NCBI RefSeq assembly: GCF_001583495.1
Contig: NZ_LQAQ01000116.1
Coordinates: forward strand, 1-64,000
DNA from: Flammeovirga sp. SJP92
GTDB lineage: Bacteria; Bacteroidota; Bacteroidia; Cytophagales; Flammeovirgaceae
DNA: 64,000 nt
Direction: 5' to 3'
Shown: positions 26,121 through 33,874 of the stretch, one piece after another
How positions within the stretch are numbered: the first letter of the stretch is position 1
Layout of the letters: every line of letters begins with the position of its first letter
Notes under the pieces: model-generated
Told to the model about the DNA's origin: nothing
The model's input: the letters and a program-made list of their open reading frames with translations, nothing else
The model's database searches: none
Program-made: the position numbers and the translations under genes

Positions 26121-27632
26121 TTAATCCATCATTAATAATAAATCTGTAGCTCTTTGAAGACCTGAGTCACTCGCTTTTTCCAAATCGTTTCTATATCCTT
26201 CTAAAGGTTTGTCCAACTCGTAAGTATCCAAGTTATCATATTTCAATTTACCTAATTCGTACAAGCAGAAAGGATCATTTTCTTTTGCACCTTGCTTAAA
26301 GAAAGTATAAGCTTTGTTTTTATTTCCATTTCTCAAGGCATACTTACCTCCAAAATAAAAACTCTTCAGGCTGTGCTGTCCCATTGCTCTACGGAATAAA
26401 GTATAGATATCTTCTTCATCTGCAAAATTTCTAATGCCAAGCGCTTGGATAGTTGCCAATTGCCAAAGGTGTGTATTGACTCCTTCAGATTGCTCCTTCT
26501 GGAATGCTGTTACTACCTGCTTTGCATAGTAGTCTCTTTCAGAATCTGTCATTTCAACCTGATCGTGCTGATGTTCCATCAACAGTTTCCAGAACATGCC
26601 TTCTACATTTTCATCAATAACTGCTGCATCGTCAAAAATACCAGCTATTGTTTCCAGCTCTTTTGATTTTCGTACAAATGGCTCATCCAATTTATATTTC
26701 GAAAGGTTCATTTGGTAAGTCATATACTTGTCAATGGCTCTTTCCATCAGCGTTGAAGTAGATGTACCTTCCGATTTTGATTTAAAAATAAACTCTGTAT
26801 TTCCAACTGACTCAGAAAATGAACCTAAAATAGGGTGGGATGGAAGTGTTTTCAAATCATATTTCACTGTTTCCGCTGTAACAATGCTATCGCCCTTGTG
26901 CTCCTTTAATGAATGAATCAAAGCACCTGCAAATGGAGAATGTTCTCCTTTTTTGCCATCGGCCACTGCAGTCAATCTACCTGAACTCAATACATATCTG
27001 TTTTTCTCTTTTAACTGAAAACGTAAAAAGTCTTCTGCTGTAATACTGTATTGGTTATTGTAAGCACCTCGGCCCTTGTTGATTTTGTCGTTGAATGAAC
27101 CGCCAAAGCAAACGTCCACAACCACTAGAGCTTGCTGTGATGGCAAGTTTTCTGTCAACGATTTTAATCTATGAAAAGGAAGATAAGAAATCAAACTTGG
27201 ATCCATACCTCTTGTTTTGGTGTTCTTTAGGATCAGGAATCCCTCTTCATAGTACTTGTCTTCGTAGTCTCCATGGCCTGCTAAGTACAACAAGAAACGG
27301 TCATTCTTACGCAACTTACTGTGGTAGCCTCTTATGGCGTCTAGAAGCTCTTCTTTGCTTGGAGAAAGTAAAAGCTCCACATTAAAGTCGTAATCGTTTT
27401 TAAGCACCTCTGCCACCCCTTTGCCGTCAAAAATAGGGTTATTAAGATCCTCGAAGTTATCGTATTCATCTGTAGCTACAATCAAAGCATACGCTTCAGA
27501 ATGTACAGGTAGTTTCTTCTTTGCACTTGTACTTGCTTGAAGTCCACCTCTATACTGTCCTTGAGCAAAGCTGGTTGTAATAGAAAGCAAGCTAATAAGA
27601 CTGACTAATAAAGTCTGCTGTATTGTATTCAT
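26121..27632 (-). CDS. Exported caspase-family (C14) protease with C-terminal repeats
   Basis: A 503-residue protein with a signal peptide (ending SFAQ). Residues about 45-290 form a caspase/metacaspase p20-like domain: the catalytic His at about 120 in LLYLAGHGDYED and Cys at about 175 in VVDVCFGGSFND, preceded by ALIVATDEYDNFEDLNNP and the DGKGVAEVL helix. The C-terminal ~200 residues are helical, with Sel1-like units (AYTFFKQGAKENDPFCLYELGKLKYDN) suited to protein binding. Exported bacterial caspases with such repeats are common in Bacteroidetes; substrates are unknown. It is single and sits at the edge of iteron cluster 1. Confidence 0.88.
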   Translation of the reverse strand: MNTIQQTLLVSLISLLSITTSFAQGQYRGGLQASTSAKKKLPVHSEAYALIVATDEYDNFEDLNNPIFDGKGVAEVLKNDYDFNVELLLSPSKEELLDAIRGYHSKLRKNDRFLLYLAGHGDYEDKYYEEGFLILKNTKTRGMDPSLISYLPFHRLKSLTENLPSQQALVVVDVCFGGSFNDKINKGRGAYNNQYSITAEDFLRFQLKEKNRYVLSSGRLTAVADGKKGEHSPFAGALIHSLKEHKGDSIVTAETVKYDLKTLPSHPILGSFSESVGNTEFIFKSKSEGTSTSTLMERAIDKYMTYQMNLSKYKLDEPFVRKSKELETIAGIFDDAAVIDENVEGMFWKLLMEHQHDQVEMTDSERDYYAKQVVTAFQKEQSEGVNTHLWQLATIQALGIRNFADEEDIYTLFRRAMGQHSLKSFYFGGKYALRNGNKNKAYTFFKQGAKENDPFCLYELGKLKYDNLDTYELDKPLEGYRNDLEKASDSGLQRATDLLLMMD

Positions 27633-27786
27633 AAAAACTGAATTATACTGATTTAATGATTAAGATGAAGAACCAGGTAAAAAAGTTTGGTCTAATTATT
27701 AACATTATGCTAAAAACATAACAATAGTAAATACAAAAGTAAAAAATATCTTTGATCAAATCTATTTCATTTGACACAAAAAAATA

Positions 27787-27807
27787 CCACACTGTAAAAA
27801 AGTGTGG
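27787..27807 (-). terminator. Terminator of the type IX cargo-like gene
   Basis: Stem CCACACT / AGTGTGG with a 7-base loop. Read on the minus strand it is followed by TATTTTTTTG. It lies behind the gene at 27881-28447. Confidence 0.75.
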
Positions 27808-27880
27808 CATTGTTCATAGTAGAATCGTTGTAGCTAATTGAAATAACGAATTAATATTTTTAGGAATAACAATAAATTCC

Positions 27881-28447
27881 TTATTTGATAATGACTTGTT
27901 CAAAGAGGTGTTGATGAGCGGAGGTCATTTTTATAAAATAAACTCCATCTGATAGCTCTATACTTTCACCGTCTTTTGTATATTCCTGATGCTCTTCTTG
28001 TCCTAAGGCATTCAGAATAGTGACATTAATATTTCCGTCATTGGTTTTAAAATTCAAATGCTGTCCTTCAACTGAATAGGAGAGGTAAGGTTTTTCTCCT
28101 AGTACCTCATAGACCAACACTTTATCGTAAGTCTGTTTTTTCCCTTCCATATCTTCTCGTTTCAATCTGAAGTAAGTTGTCACTTCAGGTTGCTTCAGCT
28201 GATAACTGTATTCTCTTTTAATATCTGAGAACTGCCTTCCTTCTAGATGCTCCACTACATTCCATGTTTCACCATCAATAGAAGATTCTATAATGAATTC
28301 CTTATTGTCAATTTCTTTTGATGTCGTCCAATGAATCATACCATTTTCAATTTTGAATTCAGAGATTTCAGTAGATGTATCGATTGGATTACCCATCATG
28401 GGTAGACAAGCAAACAAAAAGAAAAGCAGCGCATATATCAATTTCAT
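27881..28447 (-). CDS. Exported protein with type IX secretion-like C-terminal domain
   Basis: A 188-residue protein with a signal peptide. Residues about 25-110 form a beta-sandwich of the type found next to sorting domains (IHWTTSKEIDNKEFIIESS ... TYFRLKREDMEGKKQTYDK). Residues about 120-188 resemble a type A T9SS sorting domain: NINVTILNALGQEEHQ ... LSDGVYFIKMTSAHQHLFEQVIIK. It is therefore almost only a carrier module without an enzymatic domain. It would be exported across the outer membrane by the type IX system if the tail is active. Confidence 0.8.
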   Translation of the reverse strand: MKLIYALLFFLFACLPMMGNPIDTSTEISEFKIENGMIHWTTSKEIDNKEFIIESSIDGETWNVVEHLEGRQFSDIKREYSYQLKQPEVTTYFRLKREDMEGKKQTYDKVLVYEVLGEKPYLSYSVEGQHLNFKTNDGNINVTILNALGQEEHQEYTKDGESIELSDGVYFIKMTSAHQHLFEQVIIK

Positions 28448-28550
28448 TTTTTCAGGACTAAAGGTTGAGGTATATTTTGTTAACGTTAAAAGTAATGCTG
28501 GATCGTAAACTATTCTCTTTTGTTAACGAAATAACCTTCAGCTCTTAATT

Positions 28551-28787
28551 TTACGGAGTTTTGGTATATTTAATATTTTACGGTTAAGTCGGTATTTATA
28601 GGTTAATTGGGTATTGATCTGTTACTTCTTGTAACGGAACCCTTCAACTGAATTTAGTTTGCGATCAAATGAAGCTTAGAAGGCAGAAGTTTAATTCAAT
28701 TAATTATAAATACCGACTTAACCGTAAAAGTGTATTCCCACCTTAATTTTGGAGCATAATAATTAAACATACCAGCTTAACCGTAAT
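28551..28787. repeat. Satellite iteron cluster 2
   Basis: Motifs: TTACGGAGTTTTGGTATA (28551-28568), TTACGGTTAAGTCGGTA (28578-28594), a weak GGTTAATTGGGTAT (28601-28614), then in the opposite direction TACCGACTTAACCGTAAA (28711-28728), a weak copy at about 28732, and TACCAGCTTAACCGTAAT (28770-28787). The two halves are thus arranged as inverted groups about 100 bases apart. Confidence 0.75.
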
Positions 28788-28813
28788 TCATAAAGTAACT
28801 CTGCTTCAAAATG

Positions 28814-28855
28814 AAAATAAGGCAATACAATTAAAAAACTGCATTGCCTTATTTT
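28814..28855 (-). terminator. Terminator of the desulfidase gene
   Basis: Perfect 13-bp stem AAAATAAGGCAAT / ATTGCCTTATTTT with a 16-base loop. On the minus strand the stem ends in TTTT followed by CATTTTG. It lies 25 bases behind the stop. Confidence 0.8.
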
Positions 28856-28880
28856 AGTCACTATTCAATATATTATCTTC

Positions 28881-30173
28881 TTATTTTGTCATAATATCTA
28901 AAATGGTTTTATCCGTTCCCTTCATTCCTTGCTGTGCAAGTGTACCTACATTTTGTATTGTCTCCTCACAGCAAGCATCCACAATCCCATCACTACTTGT
29001 AAAAACATTTCCAATCTGAGAAAGCATTGCTCCATCAAAAGCAGCATAAATCCCTGAAGCAATCTTGGAAGCACAAGAAGCATTGGCTCCATCACAAATC
29101 ACACCGGATACATTTCCTAGTGTATTAATAATTCCGTTTTGAACCTGTTGTACTGTTCCTCCATCTAAATATACCAAAGCTCCGCTCACTGCCGCCGATG
29201 CTGTCATCACACCGCAATACGCCGATAATCTTCCAACATTCGTTTTGATATGAACTGTAGATAGATGTGAAACCATCAAAGCTCTATACATTTCTTCCTT
29301 TTTCCTATTTTGATCTATACAATAACGGATAATTGGAAGAGAAGCAGTCATTCCTTGATTTCCACTTCCACTTGTGGTCATTACAGGCAAAGCACATCCT
29401 CCCATTCGAGCATCACTTCCCGCAGCAGCATAACTTGCAGAACGGTTTCTCTGATCATCTCCATAAATTCCTTTTTTGATATTTTCCTGAATACACGCAC
29501 CAATGTTTACACCGTATTTCTTTGTAAGTCCTTCCTCAGCTATTCTTGAATTAAACTGATACACTTTTTCAAACAGGGGAGCAATCAATCCAATATCAAT
29601 ACGATTGGCCATTTCAACAATCTTCTCAATAGTCAGAATACTTCTGTCTGTCAATGATGAATTAAAATCGGCGTCATTGCAAGGCTGATCAATTAAAACC
29701 TCATCATTTTTTGTCACTTTAGTAATATTGGTATGCGTATGTTTTATTTCCACACTTGCTTTCTCCTCACCAGCTAGCACTTCAATCATCACATACAATG
29801 TGATATTATTGAGTACAACTTCTAACGTCACATTACCTGTATCAATCAATGCACGAACATCCAACATATCATTTTCAGTCACATTACTGATCACCAATAA
29901 ATCTTTTGAAGCATCGCCTGCTAAAGCCCCCATAGTAGCCGCAACTTCGATTCCTCCCATTCCTCCACTATTAGGAACAATCACACTTTTAGCATTTTTC
30001 AATATGTTTCCAGAGACAAATATTCGTATTGTATCAGGCTTTTTCTTTAAAACTTCTACAGCCTTTGAAGCTGCAAATGCTATGGCAATTGGTTCAGTGC
30101 ATCCTTCTGCGGGAACTATTTCTTCCTCCAGAATTTTAAAAATTTGCTTTTGCTCTTTTTCTGATATGTTCAT
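28881..30173 (-). CDS. L-cysteine desulfidase / UPF0597 family (CyuA/YhaM type)
   Basis: A 430-residue enzyme. Family motifs: VPAEGCTEPIAIAFAASKA near the N-terminus, IVPNSGGMGGIEVAA, GGCALPVMTTSGSGNQGMTA, VICDGANASCASKIASG and CCEETIQNVGTLAQQGM. The conserved Cys residues are those that hold the [4Fe-4S] cluster and catalytic site of L-cysteine desulfidases and the related serine-dehydratase alpha fold. The reaction is L-cysteine to pyruvate, sulfide and ammonia. I chose ATG 30173 (MNISEKEQKQ) because the open frame upstream to 30296 runs through a short MITE and is not family sequence. It is single, with a strong terminator. Confidence 0.9.
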   Translation of the reverse strand: MNISEKEQKQIFKILEEEIVPAEGCTEPIAIAFAASKAVEVLKKKPDTIRIFVSGNILKNAKSVIVPNSGGMGGIEVAATMGALAGDASKDLLVISNVTENDMLDVRALIDTGNVTLEVVLNNITLYVMIEVLAGEEKASVEIKHTHTNITKVTKNDEVLIDQPCNDADFNSSLTDRSILTIEKIVEMANRIDIGLIAPLFEKVYQFNSRIAEEGLTKKYGVNIGACIQENIKKGIYGDDQRNRSASYAAAGSDARMGGCALPVMTTSGSGNQGMTASLPIIRYCIDQNRKKEEMYRALMVSHLSTVHIKTNVGRLSAYCGVMTASAAVSGALVYLDGGTVQQVQNGIINTLGNVSGVICDGANASCASKIASGIYAAFDGAMLSQIGNVFTSSDGIVDACCEETIQNVGTLAQQGMKGTDKTILDIMTK

Positions 30174-30203
30174 TTTCTTGTCTATATATGGAGAGTTTGT
30201 GTA

Positions 30204-30254
30204 TGTACTAAGACAAAAGTATTTAATACTTATTCTATTTTTGGCTGAGTACTT
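30204..30254. repeat. Short MITE form upstream of the desulfidase gene
   Basis: About 51 bases with ends TGTACTAAGACAAAAGTATT and TTTTTGGCTGAGTACTTA. It lies 31 bases before the ATG, so it forms the leader or promoter region of the gene. Confidence 0.7.
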
Positions 30255-30372
30255 ATCATAAAAAGGGTAAAACAAAAAGAGGATCCCTATTTCCATTGTA
30301 CATTTTAGTCAAATTCATTTATACAATAAAAAATAGTTATCCTCTTTTTTTAGCCTTTATGATTTGATCCAT

Positions 30373-30963
30373 CTAAAGATCAAATTCTTTTAATTCCTCT
30401 TCGGTCAATTTTTTATGGTTGGTTGTATGATCGCAAATTTCCTTGATGACAAAGTCCGTTTCTTCCTCTGTCAATTCCCCTGCTTTCCAAAAGAGAACTT
30501 CCCCTGTATTGTCTACTAAGAGCACACCAATGCTATTGTTACAATCTCCTGTATTCCATTCTTTGGTTACAGTTCCTTTTGGATCCGTTAAAATCAAAGC
30601 ACTTGCTTCTCTCTTAGACCTCTTTCTGATCATCCTAATCATAAATCTAACAATTCCATTAGGATATTTTGAATCTTTTAGGTTAACAATTCCATACGCT
30701 TTGAATTCGTCTAAATTGAATTTCCACTGCTTTACTTTCTTGACAAAATCTTCATTGGCATCTGGCGTATCAGGGTCTGCATAAAAGATCATTACTACTT
30801 TTTCTCCAATCAGTGGAGTGATATGATCATTGTTCTTCAGATCTCTAACGGTGATGGGTTGAATGAGATCACCACGTTGCAGTGTTGTGCTATTGGATGG
30901 TCCTGTTTGTGTAAACCCCACCAATGAGCTTAAAGTTAAAATGAATACGAGTAGAGTTCTCAT
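30373..30963 (-). CDS. Exported YtfJ/thioredoxin-like protein
   Basis: A 196-residue protein with a signal peptide (ending GFTQ). The core has a thioredoxin-like order: GDLIQPITVRDLKNNDHITPL, GEKVVMIFYADPDTPDANED (the CxxC position is occupied by DPDTPDA, so there is no redox pair), then ALILTDPKGTVTKEWN, SIGVLLVDNTGEVLFWKAG. This order and the loss of CxxC match the YtfJ family, periplasmic proteins of unknown function. It is monocistronic. Confidence 0.7.
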   Translation of the reverse strand: MRTLLVFILTLSSLVGFTQTGPSNSTTLQRGDLIQPITVRDLKNNDHITPLIGEKVVMIFYADPDTPDANEDFVKKVKQWKFNLDEFKAYGIVNLKDSKYPNGIVRFMIRMIRKRSKREASALILTDPKGTVTKEWNTGDCNNSIGVLLVDNTGEVLFWKAGELTEEETDFVIKEICDHTTNHKKLTEEELKEFDL

Positions 30964-31446
30964 GATGAATTTATAGTCTATCGGAATCTGCTTGAATGTT
31001 TCTTCTTAAAACGTTTCAAACCTTCAGTCCACTTTTTTTTGTTTTAAAAAGGATGAAATGCTTTACAGCTTTTCTTTCTATATGTGAAGGTTTATATTAA
31101 TTACTAAGACAAAAGTATAGAACACTAATTCTTATTATTTTTTATTTTTGACTTAGTACTTATTTGTTATTGCATGTAATATTTACAAATACAAAAACCA
31201 AAATTACCACCTTCAAAATACACCTTTATCCCTATTCAAAATCAATAATTCAAAGGCTCTTACATTTGCTTTGTAGGCACTTTCCTTTTTATATCTTCAA
31301 ATTAAATGTAAGGTTTCTGATGTTACAATTCTTTTTCAACTTATTAGGTTAAACTTTCTTTATTGGTTACATACTGCACTTTGTTGAGTTTACAAAAAGT
31401 AATCTGATTTACTTAATTTTGATATTGTATCAACTCTTATTAAAAA
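30964..31446. other. Intergenic region with a short MITE
   Basis: About 480 bases between divergent genes. It contains a short MITE (31099-31161). A 62-codon frame at 31164-31352 has the composition of the flanking AT-rich DNA and no support as a gene. Confidence 0.55.
31099..31161. repeat. Short MITE form
   Basis: About 63 bases with ends AATTACTAAGACAAAAGTAT and ATTTTTGACTTAGTACTT. Same arrangement as at 30204 and 20406. Confidence 0.75.
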
Positions 31447-31848
31447 ATGAATTCAGGTCTAAAAACTATACTCGTTTCAATAATAATACTCTTTACTGCT
31501 TGTGAAAACATTTTCCAAAGTCAACAACACTTCGGTGATGTTTCATTCCAAATTGAAGTAACCGAACCAGACCTTTATACCTCTGACTTAAGTATTACCA
31601 ACACTGACCTTTTTGCAATAAGGATAGAAAATGTTGTTGACAGGAGTGAGGTGATTACTTTCTCTCACTTACATGATATTCCTTCTACTCTAAAATTAAA
31701 ACAGGGACAATATGACGTTTTTGCGTATTCATCTCCCTCTGAGGAAAGTGATGAATTGATTTTTAAAGGCAAAAAACGACTCACTGTGATTGAAGGTAAT
31801 GCTACTTTATTAAATATTCAATGCATTCAGGGCATCGATCAAGAATGA
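31447..31848 (+). CDS. Small lipoprotein, DUF4493-like
   Basis: A 133-residue lipoprotein with lipobox FTAC (lipidated Cys19). The mature part has the pattern seen in DUF4493-type lipoproteins of Bacteroidetes: VSFQIEVTEPD ... TDLFAIRIENV ... LKLKQGQYDVFAYSS ... FKGKKRLTVIEGNATLLNIQC, an immunoglobulin-like fold. It probably sits on the outer membrane. Role unknown. It is followed by a terminator. Confidence 0.75.
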   Translation: MNSGLKTILVSIIILFTACENIFQSQQHFGDVSFQIEVTEPDLYTSDLSITNTDLFAIRIENVVDRSEVITFSHLHDIPSTLKLKQGQYDVFAYSSPSEESDELIFKGKKRLTVIEGNATLLNIQCIQGIDQE

Positions 31849-31898
31849 TTTTTTTCTATTTCTCTATTTACATTCTCTATTTGCAAACGCTCTGATTA

Positions 31899-31923
31899 CA
31901 AAGGTCCTAAATTGGGACCTTTG
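31899..31923 (+). terminator. Terminator after the small lipoprotein
   Basis: Stem CAAAGGTCC / GGACCTTTG with a 7-base loop, followed by TTTTTTA. Confidence 0.88.
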
Positions 31924-31983
31924 TTTTTTACCTGTTTTGATCCATCGACATATGCAAAAGATATTCACTCACGACCAATAAAA

Positions 31984-32004
31984 AAGGTCCCAAGTTGGGA
32001 CCTT
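31984..32004 (-). terminator. Terminator of the convergent membrane protein gene
   Basis: Stem AAGGTCCCAA / TTGGGACCTT with a one-base loop. On the minus strand it is followed by TTTTTTATT. Its core (GGTCCC) is shared with the opposite terminator at 31899. Confidence 0.8.
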
Positions 32005-32035
32005 AATACAGATAATCTTGTCTTAGAACTTTATA

Positions 32036-32809
32036 TCAAAAACCAATTTGTTGAGAAGGACTATGTTTCTGCAATAGAAAAAGTGCCTCTTCTTTTGTTA
32101 GATTGAAGTAATTAACTAGCATTTCCGCATTCTTAATTTCACCTTTCTTGATCAAACCAATGATCTTTTGAGTCTTTTGATCTATCACCTCATGCACAGC
32201 CTGTACTTCATATCCTCTGAATTGAACAGATGATGCCAAGAATGCTAATACAAAAAGTAAGACTGAAAATGCTCGAAAAGAATTGGCGGTTTGTTCAGCC
32301 TCAGACTTCTGAACTGCTATTTCTTCTAATAATAACTCTCGTCTTTCTTCCAATAGTTTAAGATTCTTTTGAGCCTCTAAAAAAGTTTGATACTTGGCCC
32401 AATTGGTCTTCCCTTTTACAGTATGCTTAGAATTTTCTAAAATCATCTCTTGCACTTGTCTAATTTGATCATCAATTGAAACTGTTGTCTTAATACCAAC
32501 CTGTTCTTTAGCATGAAGCAACTGACCATTCCATTCTGCATAAAAAATCATTGAGGTAAGAAGAGCTGCAAGGATTGCATATTGATTAATGGATTTGTGA
32601 ACTTGATAATAAGAGATAGTTTGTAAAGTATAATGATGGGCTAAAAAAACGATGAAAATAGAAATGGATAGTGCAAGTGGGGTGTTGTGAAAGTATTCCT
32701 TGGTAAACCAAAATGTCACATAGGAACTGTAAAGCATAGATACTACTACTAGAGAGTAATCTATCAGTTTTAACGGTTTCATTATTTTAATTATCTTTGG
32801 ATTGAACAT
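32036..32809 (-). CDS. Membrane protein with a central coiled coil, next to parAB1
   Basis: About 258 residues. Two to three membrane segments at the N-terminal side (LVVVSMLYSSYVTFWFT; ALSISIFIVFLAHHYTL; YAILAALLTSMIFYA), a long charged helical region (about 115-190) and another membrane segment (FRAFSVLLFVLAFLASSVQF). The tail IIGLIKKGEIKNAEMLVNYFNLTKEEALFLLQ looks like a small helical DNA-binding or UBA-like unit. The frame also opens from TTG 32839, but ATG 32809 (or 32782) is the better start. It lies on the same strand as parA1-parB1 and 175 bases behind them. Such four-TM proteins often occur in Bacteroidetes mobile or plasmid regions; function unknown. Confidence 0.7.
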   Translation of the reverse strand: MFNPKIIKIMKPLKLIDYSLVVVSMLYSSYVTFWFTKEYFHNTPLALSISIFIVFLAHHYTLQTISYYQVHKSINQYAILAALLTSMIFYAEWNGQLLHAKEQVGIKTTVSIDDQIRQVQEMILENSKHTVKGKTNWAKYQTFLEAQKNLKLLEERRELLLEEIAVQKSEAEQTANSFRAFSVLLFVLAFLASSVQFRGYEVQAVHEVIDQKTQKIIGLIKKGEIKNAEMLVNYFNLTKEEALFLLQKHSPSQQIGF

Positions 32810-32862
32810 TTCATAGTTGGCAGAGGTGAGATACTCCAACTACGATTTTAAAATGTTTTCTC

Positions 32863-32888
32863 AGGGTATGTACGCCAATACATACCCT
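32863..32888. promoter_or_regulatory. Palindrome between parB1 and the membrane protein gene
   Basis: Perfect 10-bp arms AGGGTATGTA / TACATACCCT with a 6-base centre. On the minus strand (the direction of parB1) no T-run follows, so it is a poor terminator for parB1. It could be a parS-type centromere site or a leader hairpin. Confidence 0.45.
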
Positions 32889-32961
32889 AATTTTTTATAG
32901 ATAGATTTGAGCGTCTATCAGATGTATTAGTCTGAAACTACTTCCAGCATTTCTAATACAG

Positions 32962-32978
32962 TGGTGTACATTACACCA
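32962..32978. promoter_or_regulatory. Palindrome directly behind parB1
   Basis: Perfect 7-bp arms TGGTGTA / TACACCA with a 3-base centre, six bases behind the parB1 stop codon. Candidate partition site or mRNA end hairpin. Confidence 0.4.
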
Positions 32979-32983
32979 TATTT

Positions 32984-33874
32984 CTATATATCTAAACCAA
33001 ATTTCTGAATCAATTCTTTGACTGATTCTTCCATGGCAAGCTTCTCCACTTTTCCTAATTCCTTATCCACTGGAGCATCGATAAGAGTACGGATCGTCTT
33101 ATTGATTTTATTAAAATTGAAAGGCTTTGGTGTATTAGCCACTGCCCTTGAGGTATTCTTTGGAGTTTCAACAGGTTTTTCCAATTTGTTCTGTAGAAAA
33201 TCTTCTAACTCTTCTGTATCAATTATCCCTTCTTTGATGGCTTTTAATGCTTCCTCAAACTTCGCTTGAGATACATTCATTTCTCCATCAAAGTAAGAAT
33301 GTTTGAATAAGTCAGAGACAAGGTCTAACACTTCTGCAATTTTAGCATCACGTAAAATGGTATTTTTTCCAACATTATATTCTTCCGCCAAAAGGTTATA
33401 AAGTTTTCCATCACCTGTTTTCTCGCCCTGCTTTCCCTTGTGTGTTAAGTAATGATGACCTCTGTAATAAGACATTTCACGCTTTGATAGGTTACGTTTT
33501 CCTACTTGGTTTTTGATCATCCAAAGCTTTGCATCATCAATATTATCAATGTCTACAATTACTTCTTCAAAATCATAACCGTTTTCTTCACCACCTAAAG
33601 ACTGACAAATTTCATATCTGTTGTGACCGTCCAACAATACTTTTTGTCCATTCTGCAAATAGAAAAATGTCAAAGGATCTCTTACTCCTTCGTTCTTTAT
33701 ACTCTCTTCAAGTGTATTTCTTTCTGTTTCTGTCAGTGGTCTGATCCACTTTTTTAATTCATCAATAACATGAATTTTACCAGAGGACATTTCTTCCTTT
33801 TTGGAGTCAATCAGCTTTGATGATTTCTGATCGCTACCCGGTAAAAAATCTCCGATATTAATTTCGTTAGGCAT
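32984..33874 (-). CDS. parB: ParB-type partition protein 1
   Basis: A 296-residue protein. Residues about 45-130 form the ParB/Sulfiredoxin N-terminal (CTPase-type) domain: RPLTETERNTLEESIKNEGV, VLLDGHNRYEICQSL (about 79-94), and KLWMIKNQVGKRNLSKREMSY. A helix-turn-helix region follows (NLLAEEYNVGKNTILRDAKIAEVLDLV). The C-terminal 70 residues are variable and likely mediate dimerisation. It overlaps parA1 by 8 bases, so the pair is translationally coupled. Two palindromes lie behind it. The pair points away from the iteron array. Confidence 0.88.
   Translation of the reverse strand: MPNEINIGDFLPGSDQKSSKLIDSKKEEMSSGKIHVIDELKKWIRPLTETERNTLEESIKNEGVRDPLTFFYLQNGQKVLLDGHNRYEICQSLGGEENGYDFEEVIVDIDNIDDAKLWMIKNQVGKRNLSKREMSYYRGHHYLTHKGKQGEKTGDGKLYNLLAEEYNVGKNTILRDAKIAEVLDLVSDLFKHSYFDGEMNVSQAKFEEALKAIKEGIIDTEELEDFLQNKLEKPVETPKNTSRAVANTPKPFNFNKINKTIRTLIDAPVDKELGKVEKLAMEESVKELIQKFGLDI

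Larger units (their letters stand above)
28448..28880. other. Gene-free region with iteron cluster 2
   Basis: About 430 bases between two minus-strand genes. It holds satellite iteron cluster 2 (28551-28787) and the terminator of the downstream-facing desulfidase gene (28814-28855). Confidence 0.6.

Noticed and set aside
30174-30296. Longer N-terminus for the desulfidase
   Set aside because: The extra 41 codons run through a short MITE and are not family sequence; ATG 30173 starts the conserved part.
32863-32888. Rho-independent terminator for parB1
   Set aside because: The T-run is on the wrong side for leftward transcription; kept as a candidate binding site instead.
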